The notes: generated by a model from the sequence alone, not told the origin. Positions 34,501-47,150 are shown, numbered from the stretch's first letter. The stretch: 64,000 bases of DNA from Metallyticus violacea (GCA_030762175.1 CM060843.1:120195369-120259368); one strand, 5' to 3'. A program made the numbers and translations.

Positions 34501-37500
34501 ACACAATGACAAATATTTCAAAAACAAAGGTTTTTCTAATAAAGTGAGAACAGTTGTAAATGGACATTTTCAATTTTGAATATGCAAAACATAACAAAGA
34601 AGGTGACAATTACATTTATCTAAAGTGTTCTCAAAAATTGAGAATAGACGTCCAAGAACAGAATGAGCTCAAGATTATGCTACTGTTGTTTCAGTAAATT
34701 ATTAATTTCATCATACCTGCAGTCTCAACTTGGTATTATGCAATTTCTTCCAGTAATGAAATGTGAAGACTCTCCTACATAGACACTGATTTTCCAACCC
34801 AGAAGATGTTGCTGCTGATGAAGAAAAGATAAGTGCCAAAGAACGAGTGGCATACTACTTACAGAGGCAGAGGTGCTGATATATTGTTGGTGTGGTGTGG
34901 TGTAGTGTGTATGAAAGTCCACTAGTATGGCAACTTCTTATTGTTAAATGTAGCATGTCTCAAAAATTTTGTAGTGACTCCCTTACATATTAAGATTCAT
35001 TCACTTGAGTAATATTTAATAATGCTTTGTTGTTCCAACTTCTACAGCTTGTCACAATTTCAACAGTAATTATTATGTATGTTGCACTTTAACATAAGGT
35101 ACATAATAAATGAACAATACCTCTCAAAGGAGTTCACAAGAGTAGCTGTAAGCATTTTATATATATATATATTTTGAGATAATATTCCATAGTAAAATTA
35201 TATTTCAACATCCTAGAGATAATATTTAACTTAGCATACAGATGCAAACATCCATTTTAATATGTACTTTTGCATGATTTTACTTGTTGCAATGTGCAAC
35301 GCTTTGCATTATTTAAGAACCCAGTGTTTAACATTAAGTGAACTTCATTTTAATTTTTTTTCTTAGTAATAACATAAATCAAGGGATTTGTCAGAATTTT
35401 TGCAATAATGTCTCGTTGTACAGCTTATAGCAGTGTGTGCAATGTAGGAGACCATAAATGGTTTTATATGTATGAAAATATAATCCATCTGTCCGTCCAT
35501 CTGCCTGCCTGCCTGCCTACCTACCTACCTACCTACCTACCTACTTACTTACTTACTTATCTATTTACCTGCCTGTCTGTCTAGAATAGCATATATATAT
35601 ATATATGCTGTTGAAATACCCACTAACCTTTGGTAAAAATTTAAATATTCATTGTCAATTGTTATAGTGTAATATATTGAATTGATTATAATGAATGGTG
35701 CAATTGAGGCCATTAAGCTAATGGCCATTTGACTTTTAGAGAAAGTGGCCAAGGCAAGAAATAATAGGCTGCTGGCCCTGCCTAATTTTGCACAGGCAAT
35801 ACAATATCCCAGCTGTGCTATGTCCTTTGTGGCAAAGTTATTTATTGCATTAGACCATGGCGAATAGAATCAGCAAAGTGAAGAAGTATGATTTTTGCTT
35901 AGATGCTGAAGATTTATCCTTATCATTAGAAACTTCCATGTAAATTAGGTAGATTTGTGCTTCTTTTTGCCATCCTGGTATGGCTTACGAAATATTTTGC
36001 AATAATTACCATTCAGCAGTATGTAAACTTGTAGTTGATATATAAAATAGAAGTATGGTATTTTATTAGTCTAGTGAGAAAACACACTTAGCTCTGAACA
36101 TGTAGGGGTTGAGATGCCATGTAACATATCATTTTCTAGTGTTTTATCGTGAGAATAAGCTTAAAGACTATATCCTGTTAAACAGCAGAGTTATTAAGGC
36201 TTACATATGATATACTAATGAGAATCTCACATATGATTTACATAATTTAACGTTTAGTTAAGGTTTAATGCCAACTGTTGCTACAGAGCATTTTTACAAT
36301 TTGCTTTAAATATTTCCCTTTGTTATATGTAATGTACAACATTCTGAATCTATATGAAGTAGAACTTTATATTTACTGCATTTATCCCATGCCAAGTACT
36401 AACTATATGGTCAAGATGGTGAATAGAATGATTTAAAGTAATGTAAGCTCATGCAACTTGACCAGGCAGAATTCAATTCTGCAACATTTCTCTTGCAGCT
36501 TATTAGGGCCAATGCCCTAACCATAGAGTGCCACGGTGGTGGTCTTTGAAAATTACATCTTATATGCACAATAAGAAATCACTGAGTAAATCTAAAAAAA
36601 AAAAGAAGAAAGAAAAAAAGAAAAGAAAAGAATGTTTCAAAAAGTGCCCTGATATAAGAAACATACATATGCTGTAGTTCAGTAAATCTTACAAATAGAC
36701 CCAGTACTTTTAGCATTACAGCAACAATGTTTAGATAAGTTAAGAACCTAATTCCTCTCATCCATATCAAAGTATTGCAGTGCATTTATATGTGTCATGT
36801 GTGAAATAGATTATAATTCCTGAATTAGTATGTGAGCATTAGATGTAATTTATGGCATAGCTGCCTTTAAAGTGCGTCTCTTTTAAAACTATAGACAACT
36901 TAGGTCTTTACAATGTTAATGTTATCTGGAGGATGGGATGTTATTTTTGTACAGTATAATCATTGCTATAACACTTTATATTGGTATCTCTGTGTGCTTT
37001 AAATAAAATGACATGTATTGTTGTTTGTTGTATTACATTTTCATTGAGAGGTTTTACTTACATTTTTACACTCTTCATTACCTACGAAGACTGTTTACAT
37101 TTTTAGGTTATGTATAGGCTATGTACAAAAAATAGCATTACATTTTACTTCATATATCCTTCCTAAATCTGCTTAGAATTGCATTAAAAAGATGAGTTAC
37201 TGTCAGAGGTTAAAAATGAACTTTCTGGTGCAACCTCACATAATGGATGGGTAGTATAGGAAATCATGTCTATTGGGTACTTGACAGGATTATCTCATTA
37301 TTTATATAATTTGTTTTATTTGTAGTTTCTAACAGTATATTGTAAACAAGCAACCTTGCCCCAAAAGTAACTGAGTAGAAAGCATGTTCTTAGTTCACCA
37401 CACAAAAGGAAATGAACTGTTAAGTAACAATGTAACACATTAAGGAAAAGGTAATTTAATGAGAAAAGACATGTGCTTTTAATAGTATAAGTTTTGCATG

Positions 37501-38483
37501 CATTCCCAACTGTATAAGCAAGATATTTCTTAGAGGTGGGGTTAGTGTCCATTGTATCAGGTTTTGCTTGCAAAGGAAGTGCAATCTTATTGGCATCCGT
37601 TGTATTGCAAGGCAAGTGTGATGAGATGCCTCCTTTTCTTTCTATTTTTCTTCTTCTTTTTTACAAAGAACCTTTCTGTGAAAAAAGTTTCCCCTTTTGG
37701 TACATTTCTTTAGTTCTGAGCATGAATACTTGTTAATTTTGGTTGCGAACAATAGCTAATGTTGTCTTTAAGGATGCCATGTATTTCTTCACAACTTCAA
37801 ATTCTGTTGTTTTGGGAATTTGCTTAAAAGCACCCAAGGACTTGCAAGCAATTTTATCTTTTGGTTCAGATAGGGGAACAGAACAAGTTGCAACTTTGTT
37901 TGTTCAATTGGGCTGATATTACCTCCTTTTCATTGGGTTTAAAAGTGCTAGTAATCTTTATTGTTTATTAAGCACTAGCAGGTTGAACAGTTAATAAAGA
38001 ATAAACTCCCTGTTATAAAAATGATCTGATGTATAAATTATGTTAAAAGTTTCCAAGGTTACTTTAAAATGCATGCATATTATTGTGAAATATATATTAT
38101 TCAAAGATATTGTCATATAAGTTACAGAATTGGAAGTTTTCTTTAGTAAAAACCTATCAATGTCATATCTGTTTATTTCTGTTCTGTACATAATTTGATA
38201 GTGGGTGAAATAATATGCTGAAATCTTTTTGATGTTCTTCACAATGATTGTATGTTTATTTATCTCATGTTAGACGATTTAATTAATATCTCATTCAAAT
38301 TAAACTTCTCATTCATTATACAGATCATGTAGCATTTGAAAAAAACTAACATTATAAAATTGCACTTAATAATTGGTAACACATTTTCGCATTCCCAAAC
38401 TCAAATATATGTTTTTCTGAACACTGCACATTTATTACGATAAATAACAGGTGAGCAATGAAAACAGTTGTTTCGTCAACGTC
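31536..38483. other. AT-rich region, about 7 kb, no convincing gene
   Basis: No domain or transposon motif was recognised. Minor items are a (GAAA)n run near 32201-32221, a purine run at 36593-36632 and an (AT)n tract at 35588-35604. Two small coding-like traces are noted: a 26-codon tail at 34802-34879 with good amino-acid composition after a CCAACCCAG acceptor-like site, and a 28-codon frame at 35857-35943 whose ATG sits in an ideal GACCATGG context. Neither is enough to call a gene. This could be intronic or intergenic host DNA. Confidence 0.5.
35490..35582. repeat. Tetranucleotide microsatellite cluster (CTGC/CTAC/CTTA)
   Basis: Successive runs of related tetramers, CTGC, then CTAC, then TTAC, then CTGT, followed by an (AT)n tract. 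The shift between motifs suggests mutation and re-expansion of one original array. Confidence 0.9.
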
Positions 38484-38604
38484 AGATTAAGTTAACCAAT
38501 AAATTTTTTATCATGTTCGTATTTATTTCTCAAAAGAAAGCCCCAGATTAAGTTAACCAATTATTTTTTTCATGTTCGTATTTATTTCTCAAAAGTAAGC
38601 GCAA
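38484..38604. repeat. Tandem duplication, 61-bp unit, two copies
   Basis: Copies begin AGATTAAGTTAACCAAT at 38484 and 38545 and share CATGTTCGTATTTATTTCTC, with small differences. They lie directly before a GC-richer, promoter-like stretch. Confidence 0.85.
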
Positions 38605-38766
38605 TCTCTCATTCGGTTGCGGAGTTCGGGTCTGTCCGCTGTAGCTCGGGACTGGCCAGCCCCTCGAGCAGCAAGAGATTCCTCCAGCAGCTCATTCCAA
38701 TACTGCCAGAGATTGCAACACTAGCAGTAGATTCAACTTGTAACACCAAGTGAGAAAATATGCCTG

Positions 38767-38780
38767 GTTGCCATGGCAAC
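38767..38780. promoter_or_regulatory. X-box (RFX transcription-factor site), perfect palindrome
   Basis: GTTGCCATGGCAAC is the symmetrical consensus bound by RFX-family factors, which control ciliary genes in animals. It lies in a GC-richer island (about 38600-38850) in AT-rich surroundings. An ATG inside the following 12 bases opens short frames on the plus strand. I cannot identify a downstream gene; the next coding trace is a dead hAT transposase starting about 500 bp away. The site match is exact; its function is inference. Confidence 0.5.
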
Positions 38781-39289
38781 CATGAATTTGGAGGTGGATG
38801 CGGATGCGAGCGAACCTTTCCGTGTTCGGCAGTGTTCCCAACACAATGCAGGAATTTGTTCACATTTGTTTGGTCTATTTTAGAAAAAATAATGTTGGTA
38901 AAGTAGTAGGGCTTGCCGCTTAATGTGAGTCATAAAGTTGTTTATAGCGGTCTATATTGTGTAATTTTTCTAAAGTGATTAGTGATTACTATTTGTGCAA
39001 CGTGAAGTTTATATTTGATGGTTATTATTATTTAACAGATTAGTAATGAATCCAACAAACGACTTGGTGCGGTTCCACACTCCAGGCACCCTTTTCTTTG
39101 TGGAAAATTTATGATATAGGTGACTGTTAAATGTTGGTAAACCAACACCAGCGTTGTGTTTAGAAAAACTTTGCAGTGGGGCAAGTTGAAAAACTTAGAC
39201 CAGGAAATTTAAATCTCTTAGGTATGGAGAATATAAATGGGTGTGTGGTCGGTAATTCATTTTACCAAAAATTAGACTGTTGGCCGTGT

Positions 39290-40530
39290 TAGCTTATGCG
39301 CGTTGTAAAGGGCACTTGGAACAACGTGGCGGACAACATAACTGGGCATTCCGAAAACATAAAGCTTCTGTAGAATGTTTAAGTAATTGTGTCGGACTAA
39401 AAAAGCCAGGGGAAAAAAAATAGCAAAATTGCAGGAGCACTTGGGGAAAGTTTACGACTATATACTGCAAAATACAATGAGAATATTAGGCTTAATAGAC
39501 CTTTCATGCAATATCCAATTAGAGTTGCATTGCATTTAAGCAAACAAGAGATTGTTTTCGAGGTCACAATGAAAGCAAGAACTCCTTAAATAATGGGAAT
39601 ATTAAGGAACTTTTAGATTCATAAATCGAAGGAAGTCCCATAGAATTTCAAAATCACTATTTAAACATAAAATCTGTTTTTGCAGGGCATTGAAAAAAAT
39701 CCCAAATGAAATTATTGAGTGTATCTTTATTAGGGCTCTGCTAATGATGAAATTAAGGACGCACAATTTTTCTCTGTGCAAGTAGACGACACTATTGATA
39801 TTTCACACACACACACACGCACACACACAAAAACCAGTGCTCTTGTAAATTCTTGTGCAAATATAATTGAAAGATTTTTGGGCTTCCATGACGTTAGTGA
39901 AGACCGTACTTCACCCGTACTTTTTCAATTACTTGATGACTCATCAGAATTTGATTATAAAACTAAACTTGTGGAATTAAGTTATAATGGTGCCGCAGTT
40001 GTGATTGGTCATTTAAACGGCCAGTAAAAAAATGTGAAAGCTGTTGCACCCCAAGCAATCTTTGATCACTTGCGCATATACTTCTTAATCTAGTTTTGCG
40101 ACAAAGTTGTGATAGAAATCAGAAGTGCCCCCCCCCCGTTTTTTTAAACGCTTCAAACAATTCGCATTTGAAGCTTTAAATATTTCACAGTTGTGCTATC
40201 CAAAACAAATTCCAGAAACAGAACGCTTAAGAAACGAACTTACGTTGCTCTGTCAAGATAAGGATTAAGAGGGTGTCAATTTCAAAGCATAATTGAAGTC
40301 TTTAAAAGATAATTAATGACGTCTTCACTGATGCATGCAAACTGTTCAGCCTTGCTCTTACAATTCCGTCCACTAGTTGTTCTGTAGAGCGAAGTTTCTC
40401 ATGTTTAAGGAGAATCAAAACTTATTTCCGAAACGGCTTAGGCAATACCAGATTGACATCATTGGCTATTTCCATTCACAAGGATATACTGAAGAAAACT
40501 CGACCCTTCTACGAAGATATGATAGATTAA
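39290..40530 (+). pseudogene. hAT-superfamily transposase (ZMYM/FAM200-like), broken
   Basis: The middle reads DAQFFSVQVDDTIDIS with the first catalytic Asp, then ERFLGFHDVSEDRTSPVLFQ and KLVELSYNGAAVVIGHLNGQ, the usual hAT core around the second acidic residue. The C-terminal dimerisation region reads FSLALTIPSTSCSVERSFSC, LRRIKTYFRNGLGNTRL and TSLAISIHKDILKKT, ending at a TAA at 40528-40530. Stops and frameshifts occur in the N-terminal third (about 39400-39720), after 40025 and near 40140. A CA-rich microsatellite (about 39804-39828) is expanded inside the coding sequence. Terminal repeats and 8-bp duplications were not located. Confidence 0.85.
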
Positions 40531-40756
40531 AAACAGAAAAATGGGCTTGATAACATTAAGGTGAGTCATATTTAATTACTAAGTATCAGAAGTAACGAAC
40601 AGTAGGGAACTCCCTTTCCAATATTTTATCATGATATAGTGAATGATATCTCCATGGTATTTCTCGTCTGGTTCCCTCCCGTTCACAGTTTAGCCTCGCT
40701 CTCACGGCTTGTATAGTTGCCATTCTGTACTCATACGCTATCAGAGGCTGCCTATG

Positions 40757-40790
40757 AATAATAATAATAATAATAATAATAATTATGATG

Positions 40791-40829
<39 letters not shown>

Positions 40830-40830
40830 T
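40757..40830. repeat. (AAT)n/(ATT)n fold-back microsatellite
   Basis: A run of AAT units is followed by a run of ATT units around an ATTATGATGATT centre, so the two arms are complementary and could form a hairpin. It lies 230 bp after the hAT stop codon. Confidence 0.9.
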
Positions 40831-40879
40831 CTACGAATGAGGATATTTGGCGAGACACCTGTTTAATTTATTCAAAGCC

Positions 40880-41729
40880 GTTACTGCATAAAGCAATAAA
40901 ATAGTTTCAAATGCTGCAAATTTAAAAAGAATATGTATTAATAATCAGAACTAGAAAATTTATAAGTATAAAACGGGAGAATGTTGGAAGAGTAAGAAGT
41001 ATTTTGTACCATAGTGTGTTTTTAAAATATTGTAAATTTTCAAAAACAAGCACTTGTACTAATTTATACACAGAAAAAGAAGGGGGCAAGGGACAAAAGC
41101 AAAATCAGCATTTAAAACATTTCAATACCTATATGGAAAATTTGCACTTAAAAATATATCAGTGTAAAGAGTGATAAAGGGAAAGCAGGGAAAAAATGGA
41201 AAGAAGCTTTTTGTGCCCTACAGCATTCAATTGGAAACTTCCATTATATTTTAAATTTAAATTTTAAACCATATCTATATAAGAGATTTAAAATGAACAT
41301 TTTATGCTCGAGAGCACAAAATAATTATTTATTTATTTATTTACTTTTTGTATATTGCTATTTTCATACAAAAGAAAATGTATAACATTGAGTGAGAGAA
41401 TGTTTGAGGAGATTGAATAGAAGCAATTTATATCATGAAGTATTAAATTGCTTTCTGTGTAATTCAAATTTACACATAAAAGAATTTCAATAAATAAAAA
41501 GAAATAAATATTTTGTAACCCAAAATATTAAATTAATTTTTGTTACACATTTCAAAATTACACATAATTGTTTGTGGGTAAATAGAGAGAGAGAAGCTGG
41601 AGGGTGAAGGGAAAGATAAGATTTCTATTCGAAAGCATTAATACAAATTTTCCAAATATGCATATGATTATCATTAACAAAGGTGAAAGAGTGAGAAAAT
41701 GGAAGAAGAATAGAGGTATATTTTGTACG
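40880..41729. repeat. Satellite 2, left block (about 105-120 bp period)
   Basis: Degenerate monomers. A CATTTTGTACC(C)TAAAGCATTAAATTAAA-like core recurs near 41000, 41210, 41510, 41625 and 41720. Each core is followed by TTTCCATATATTGCAAATTTACATA, then AAA.GCATATCAATA, then a purine-rich linker (GAGAGAGAGAAGCTGGAGGG-type). The block stops at the piggyBac insertion at 41730. Confidence 0.75.
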
Positions 41730-42548
41730 TTAACCCTTTGCGCCGCATATGGTATTAGCTATTTGCTCTCCAAGCACGCTTGTGGGATTGGAATTTTGAT
41801 TTGTTTCTACAGATGTTAAACTAAAAGTGACTTATATACCTATGTTTGATAAAGTTTAGTTAACTATCATTAAACTGGCATGTTTTGAATAATATTTGTA
41901 TTGCATTTCAGCAGATTACAACCTAGACTGTCATCCCCTTTAGAGGAATGTAAATTGATATGTGAGCACCTCATGAAACAAAAATTTTCCAATTTCACAC
42001 AACTAAAAATAAGACTGTGGTCACTTTAAGGTATTAAAACTAAATTTAAAAAATATGTTCTACATAGCTGAAATAATTTAAATAATTGCAGTAACAATGC
42101 CCTTGTACTCACCCCAATAAAGTTTATACCCCGGCCGTTTAGTAGTGAAGATTGATGCTAGTCACAAAATCTTATATACATATTCAGATGCACAATATAA
42201 CCATGTACATACACTTTGGTTTATTAATGCTTTCCTATATACACTGAACTTAGTTTTGAATGTGCACCCTTTTGTCCTGGTGGTAACTAAGAAAGCATTC
42301 AATTCTACACAATGCAATGTCACACTGTTTGCATTTGTATTGTGACTTTAAGCCACGACCTAATGGTTTTTTTTTTTTTTAAACCTACACTAAAAATATG
42401 TATTCACATTACCTTATATTTTCACGGAGGTGTGAAAAGAGCACTTGGTGCAGGGGTAGAAGGTAGGCTACGCTGAAATCCCGTGGGTTTACGTGACGTA
42501 AAGCCTGCGATCAGCTGTTGCACTAAATTCTGTTTGTAGTTCAGAAGC

Positions 42549-42730
42549 CTATTGCCATGAGCTGTTGAAGCAGGTGTTTGAAATGTTATGCATTATAAAA
42601 CTATTAACAATAGCTACATTCACTACGAAATGAAACGAGTATTTCCACCATTTTTGTAGGGCCGGCCGACACCATAAAATTCCCTCAGCCATGTCAACTC
42701 TTGCCGTATTACTGGTATAGTGTATTATTG

Positions 42731-42761
<31 letters not shown>

Positions 42762-43935
42762 CCTGCCACTGTTCCTTTCTGCCTTCCCATTTGTTCTTGG
42801 ATCAGAATTAGTAGATAACAAAGAACGTCCTTATCATCATACCAGACAACAGCAGTCACGTCCCTATGTTGCAATTTGCAAGATTCGCCCCGTTTTAGTT
42901 TCAGTTGTTTCGGCTTTGAAAATTCTTTCGACCAGTCTTTCCTATCTGCACAAGCTGTACCACACGCGTATAGTTTCCTGTTCAAAAGTAAGTTCATTAG
43001 CTTTGTGGACCTAAAAAAATAATCAAAGTACACGTGATGCCACAACCCCGTATATTTGTTCATATAAGTGTAGAATAACTTGTTTTCCAAGTAGAAGATC
43101 GCTGTTTCACGCCTCTTTCTTCCCCAGGTAGATTTCACAGTCTAATAAATATCCATTGTTACTATCTGCAATACCCCCATACCTTTATACCCCATTTGTT
43201 GATTTAGCAGCCATACATTGTTTTAGAAAGAAGCGACCTTTGAAGCCTATCATCCGTTCAACAGAGAATTCGCTATCAGGTTTATAGACATCGGCAAACT
43301 TCCTGATTATGTGTAATGTTCCTGTAATGTGTAAGAATCTTCCCCTAATTCTGGCTTTGCAAATTCGTCGTTCAGAAGTAGGTATTGTGATATCTTTTGA
43401 AAGCGAAGCAAGGTCATCGCCTGTCTTACAATTGGGCACAATCAAAAATCCCCATATATACACCAAAATAGCTAAATATGCCTGAACTTCCCTTGAATTT
43501 GTGTCCTCCCATTTTTAAGTGTTCTTTTTAGCTTCTATTTGAGTGGTATATCTGTTGGTTTCCTTCGCAATAAGACCAAAAAGATTTGAATTTATAAAAA
43601 GTTCGAAATAAGCTATATCTGGACTCCCTGAACGGTTTTCATGTTTGGCATCTGTGGGGAATGAAAATTGTTTTAATACACTGAAAGTCAAATTGGAGAT
43701 CCCTTGTACAGAAACGTGTTTGGTTTTAGTCCGCCTTTGATATGTTTCTGCTCCGCTCTATCTGTTCAACACATTCACCGTCACTGTCACTTTGTTCCTT
43801 ATCATTGTCTTCCACTAACTCGCTTAACCAAGTCGCATGGGAACTACTTTCGCGAAGTATTTCCTCTTGTGTTACTAATCTTTATTCACTACAGCGTTTT
43901 CTAGCCCGTGATGCACTTAGAGCGTCCTCGCATCA
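42549..43935 (-). pseudogene. piggyBac transposase, broken, with internal poly(A) expansion
   Basis: DDE_Tnp_1_7-type transposase. The N-terminus is acidic (EDNDKEQSDSDGECVEQIER, about 43770-43830). Then come FFELF-like and ETNRYTTQIEAK (about 43600), KPDSEFSVERMIGFKGRFFL (catalytic Asp region altered, VERMIGFKGR), ADSNNGYLLDCEIYLGKK, VYFDYFF, RKLYACGTACADRKDW, QLKLKRGE and DVTAVVWYDDKDV. It ends with ALQKWWKYSFHFVVNVAIVN and a stop at 42549. Frame changes occur around 43650, 43480, 43180 and 43090. A 30-base poly(A) on the coding strand (T30 at 42732-42761) is inserted inside an RRKKK-type stretch, with coding similarity continuing on both sides, so it is an internal expansion and not a retrogene tail. 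Confidence 0.85.
42732..42761. repeat. Poly(T)30 homopolymer inside piggyBac gene
   Basis: Thirty consecutive T residues on the plus strand. Transposase similarity continues on both sides, so it arose by slippage within the gene. Confidence 0.9.
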
Positions 43936-44204
43936 TACTGATCCAGCTAAAAAACACATCATGAAAATGCTTACTAAGCCCTCTGAACGCAGCTCTGACT
44001 ATCGTAATTTATGGCTTGTAATTCCACCCTGGCATGTTGGAATCACTTGTTTAGAGTAGTAGGAGTGTGTTTATATCAACACACGCCCAGAAAGTTGAGG
44101 TAAGCATAAACAGAAACTATGAGAAAGGATAAGCAAGATTACTGCGTTTTACTACCTTGTGCGCAGCAAATCATTGAGCGTTTCACTAGTATGCTAATCA
44201 TAAA

Positions 44205-46670
44205 ATTAACTTTTTCTTTTTATTGGAAATTTATATAAGAATGTATAACCAAAGAGAGAGGAGGGCAAGCATGAAAAATTATTTTGTACCCCAAAGCATT
44301 AAATTAAAACATGTTTATATACTGTAAATTCATATATAAGCAGATTTCAATAAATAGAAAGAAAGGATAGGAAACGAGTGAAGCAATGTACGTTCTAAAA
44401 TTTTTCTTAATATTGAAATATAAAAAGGGAAAGGGACAGACAATGGAAGAAGAGAAGAGGATTTTTGTATGCTAGTGTATTAAATAAAATTTTTCGATAT
44501 AGTGCTAAAAGTATAAAAGCTTTTCTGTAAATAAAGAGGGAAAACGTTGGGAGTTAGGTAAGGGAGTATTTAGTACCCTGAAGCATTTATATTAAAATTT
44601 GCAGTAATTGCAAAATTATATATAAAACCATATGTAGAGGGGGAGAAAGAGAGAAGATACAGAGAAAGAATGAAAGAACCTTTTTACTCAGGAGCATTAG
44701 ATTAACATGTTTCCATATTATGAAAATTGTATATGAAAGAATACTAATTTAATAAAAAGGAAAGGGGAGCAGTAAATGAGCATTTTGTACCCCTACAACA
44801 TGAAATAAAGGCTTTCCCTATATTGTAATTTACATACAAACGTGTATCTATAAACTGAGAGAGAGGGAGAGAGAAATAAAATGGAATGAGAAGAAAGAAA
44901 AAGTTGTACCCTATGTTATTAACATAAAACTTTTGTATACTGCATATTTACATAAAAAGACAAATCAATAGTGAGAGAGTGAGGAGAAGGAGGGAGGCTT
45001 TTAAATTAAAATTTCTTTATGTATTGCAACTTTATGTATAAATGCATAATTATAGGTAGACATATAACCAGGGGGAAAGGTATTTTGTACCCTATAGCAT
45101 TAAATTAAAGTGTGTTGTAAGTTTTACACATAAATATATAACAAACAGTGGGGGGAGAGAGAGGGGGGGAGATGCATGCATTGGAACAATAGAAACGAGC
45201 ATTATGTATTCTAAAGCAATAAATGAAAATCTTCCATACATTGCAAATTTACATAAAAAGCATATGTGTATATAAACTGGTTGGGGAGAAGGGAAGGAAA
45301 AAGAAAAATTCTACCTTATAGAATTGAATTAAAATTTTTATGAATTGCAAATTTCAATATAAACCCGTATCAGTAGTTAGGTAGGTAGAAATTAATGAAA
45401 AATGTAAAATTTGTGTTGTAATGCATGAAATAAATGTTTTCCATTCATTGCAAAGTTGCATACTAAAAAATAGAGGGAAAGAAACTGGAGAAAGAAGAGA
45501 AAAATTATGATCACTAAAGCAATAATTAAGAATTTTCTTTTTATTTCTAATTGACTCATAAAAGTATATCAATAAGACATGATACATAGATTGAACAAAA
45601 CTTTTATGGTTATTAGGGCAATAACATTATATCTATCAATGTGACAGCGAGAGAGTTAAAGTGGGGAAAGAAGTAAAACGATTTTGTACCTTAAAGGATT
45701 CAATTAAAAATTTCCATAAAGTAAAAAATATATGAAAACTGGTATATTCAACTAGAAAGAGGGAGATGGAGAGCATGGAGGGAAACAGGGAAAAGAAATT
45801 TTATTTAAAGCTTAAATTAAAAGTTCTCAACATATTGCAAAGTTACATTTAAAAAATATCAATAAAACTGTTAAAAGCAGAAGGTCCATAGAAAAGGTAA
45901 ACATTTTTTATTCTAAACAGTTAAATTAAACAATTGCATATATTGCAAAGTTACTATGAAAGTATGTCTATAGATAACAGGAAAATGTTGGAAAGAGAAG
46001 GAAAGAAGCATTTTGTAGCCTAAGGCATTATATTAATATCTTTATATATTCTGTAACCATATTAATGAATGCATATCAATAATATTAAGAATGAAAGGGA
46101 GATAGAAAATGTGGAGGTAGCAGATAAAGAAATATTTTGCACTGTAAATACTAAAATTGAACCCTACCATACATTGGAAGCAGCATAACAAAGAAATGCA
46201 GAGAAAAAGAATTACAAAAGGTATACGGAGATGAAAAAGAACATTAGATGTAATCATTAAAGTGATTTTAAATATATTAAAGTATATATAAAAACGTATA
46301 AATAAATATGAGAGAGATAATTGGATGAGAAAAGGAAAGATGCATTTTGTACACTAAGACAATAAATTGGAAACTTTCATAAATTACTAAATTACATTAA
46401 AGAGCATATGTAAAATAAACACTGAAAAATAGGTTTGGGGTAGAAGGGGAAAAAAGGATATCCTTCCATTAAGGAATGGAAAACTGTTATGTATTATGTA
46501 TTATATATTTACATTTTACATATATCTATCAATGAAACGAGAAAAAAGATGGGGGAGGAAAAACATTTTGTATATAAAGCATTAAATGAAAATGTTTCCC
46601 ATTTATTGCAATGTTACATAAAAATGCAAATATATGTGGGGGGAGAGAGATAAGGCAAAATTTTTTTGAT
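44205..46670. repeat. Satellite 2, right block
   Basis: About two dozen degenerate monomers. Core copies near 44280, 44568, 44782, 44903, 45085, 45202, 45680, 46010, 46340 and 46565 (ATTTTGTACCCTAAAGCATTAAATT), with others between, are spaced about 105-120 bp. GA-rich linkers (GAGAGAGGGAGAGAGAAAT at about 44860; GGGGGGAGAGAGAGGGG at about 45150) give a strong plus-strand purine bias. Ends at the TAG-triplet array. No genes. Confidence 0.8.
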
Positions 46671-46679
46671 TTAAGTAAA

Positions 46680-47067
46680 TAGATAGTGGTAATAGTTATA
46701 AGTGAATACTTAGTCTTCTAGTAGTAAGTAGTTTGTGCTGATGGTAGTAGTAATAGCAAGTAGTTAGTACTAGTGAAGAGTTTGTGATAGTAGTTAGAAA
46801 GCAGTTAGTGGTGGTAGTAAGTAGTTAGTATTGGTAGTTAGTAGTAGTAGGTTAGTATTAAGTAGTTAGTAGATAGCAGTAGTAGTAAGTAAAAGATGTA
46901 AATAGTAGCAATAGCAATAAGTAGTTAGCAGCAGTGGTAGTAATAGTAAGTATTTAGTTGTAGTAGTAGTACTAAGCATTTAGTTGTAGTAGTAGTAGTT
47001 GCACTAGGTAGTTACTAGTAGAAGTAGTGCTAGGTAGTTAGTAGTAGTAGTAGTAGTAGTTAGTAGT

Positions 47068-47150
<83 letters not shown>

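Larger units (their letters stand above)
41730..44204 (-). mobile_element. piggyBac-type DNA transposon, decayed
   Basis: The left edge shows the family pattern: a TTAA target (41730-41733) followed by CCCTTTGCGCCGCATATGG, a typical CCC-starting terminal repeat. The minus-strand interior encodes a piggyBac transposase. Satellite 2 lies on both sides, and a TTAA also occurs at the right junction (about 44203-44208), where satellite sequence resumes. A matching GGG-ending repeat is not visible on the right, so that end is eroded or truncated and the right boundary is approximate. Confidence 0.7.

Noticed and set aside
35857..35943. 28-codon frame with an ideal Kozak context (GACCATGG)
   Set aside because: Too short, no homologue recognised and no surrounding gene signals; mentioned only within the AT-rich region entry.
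36450..36550. Possible tRNA-derived SINE fragment (GGGCCAATGCCCTAACCATAG)
   Set aside because: No A/B box pair or tRNA fold could be supported; a single short similarity is not enough.
40586..40858. 90-codon minus-strand frame with a long Ile run
   Set aside because: The Ile run is the (ATT)n microsatellite at 40757-40830 read in frame; the rest has no similarity to known proteins.
42732..42761. Poly(T)30 as the tail of a retrogene or LINE on the minus strand
   Set aside because: piggyBac transposase similarity continues on both sides, including KWWKYSFHFVVNVAIVN downstream, so it is an internal expansion.
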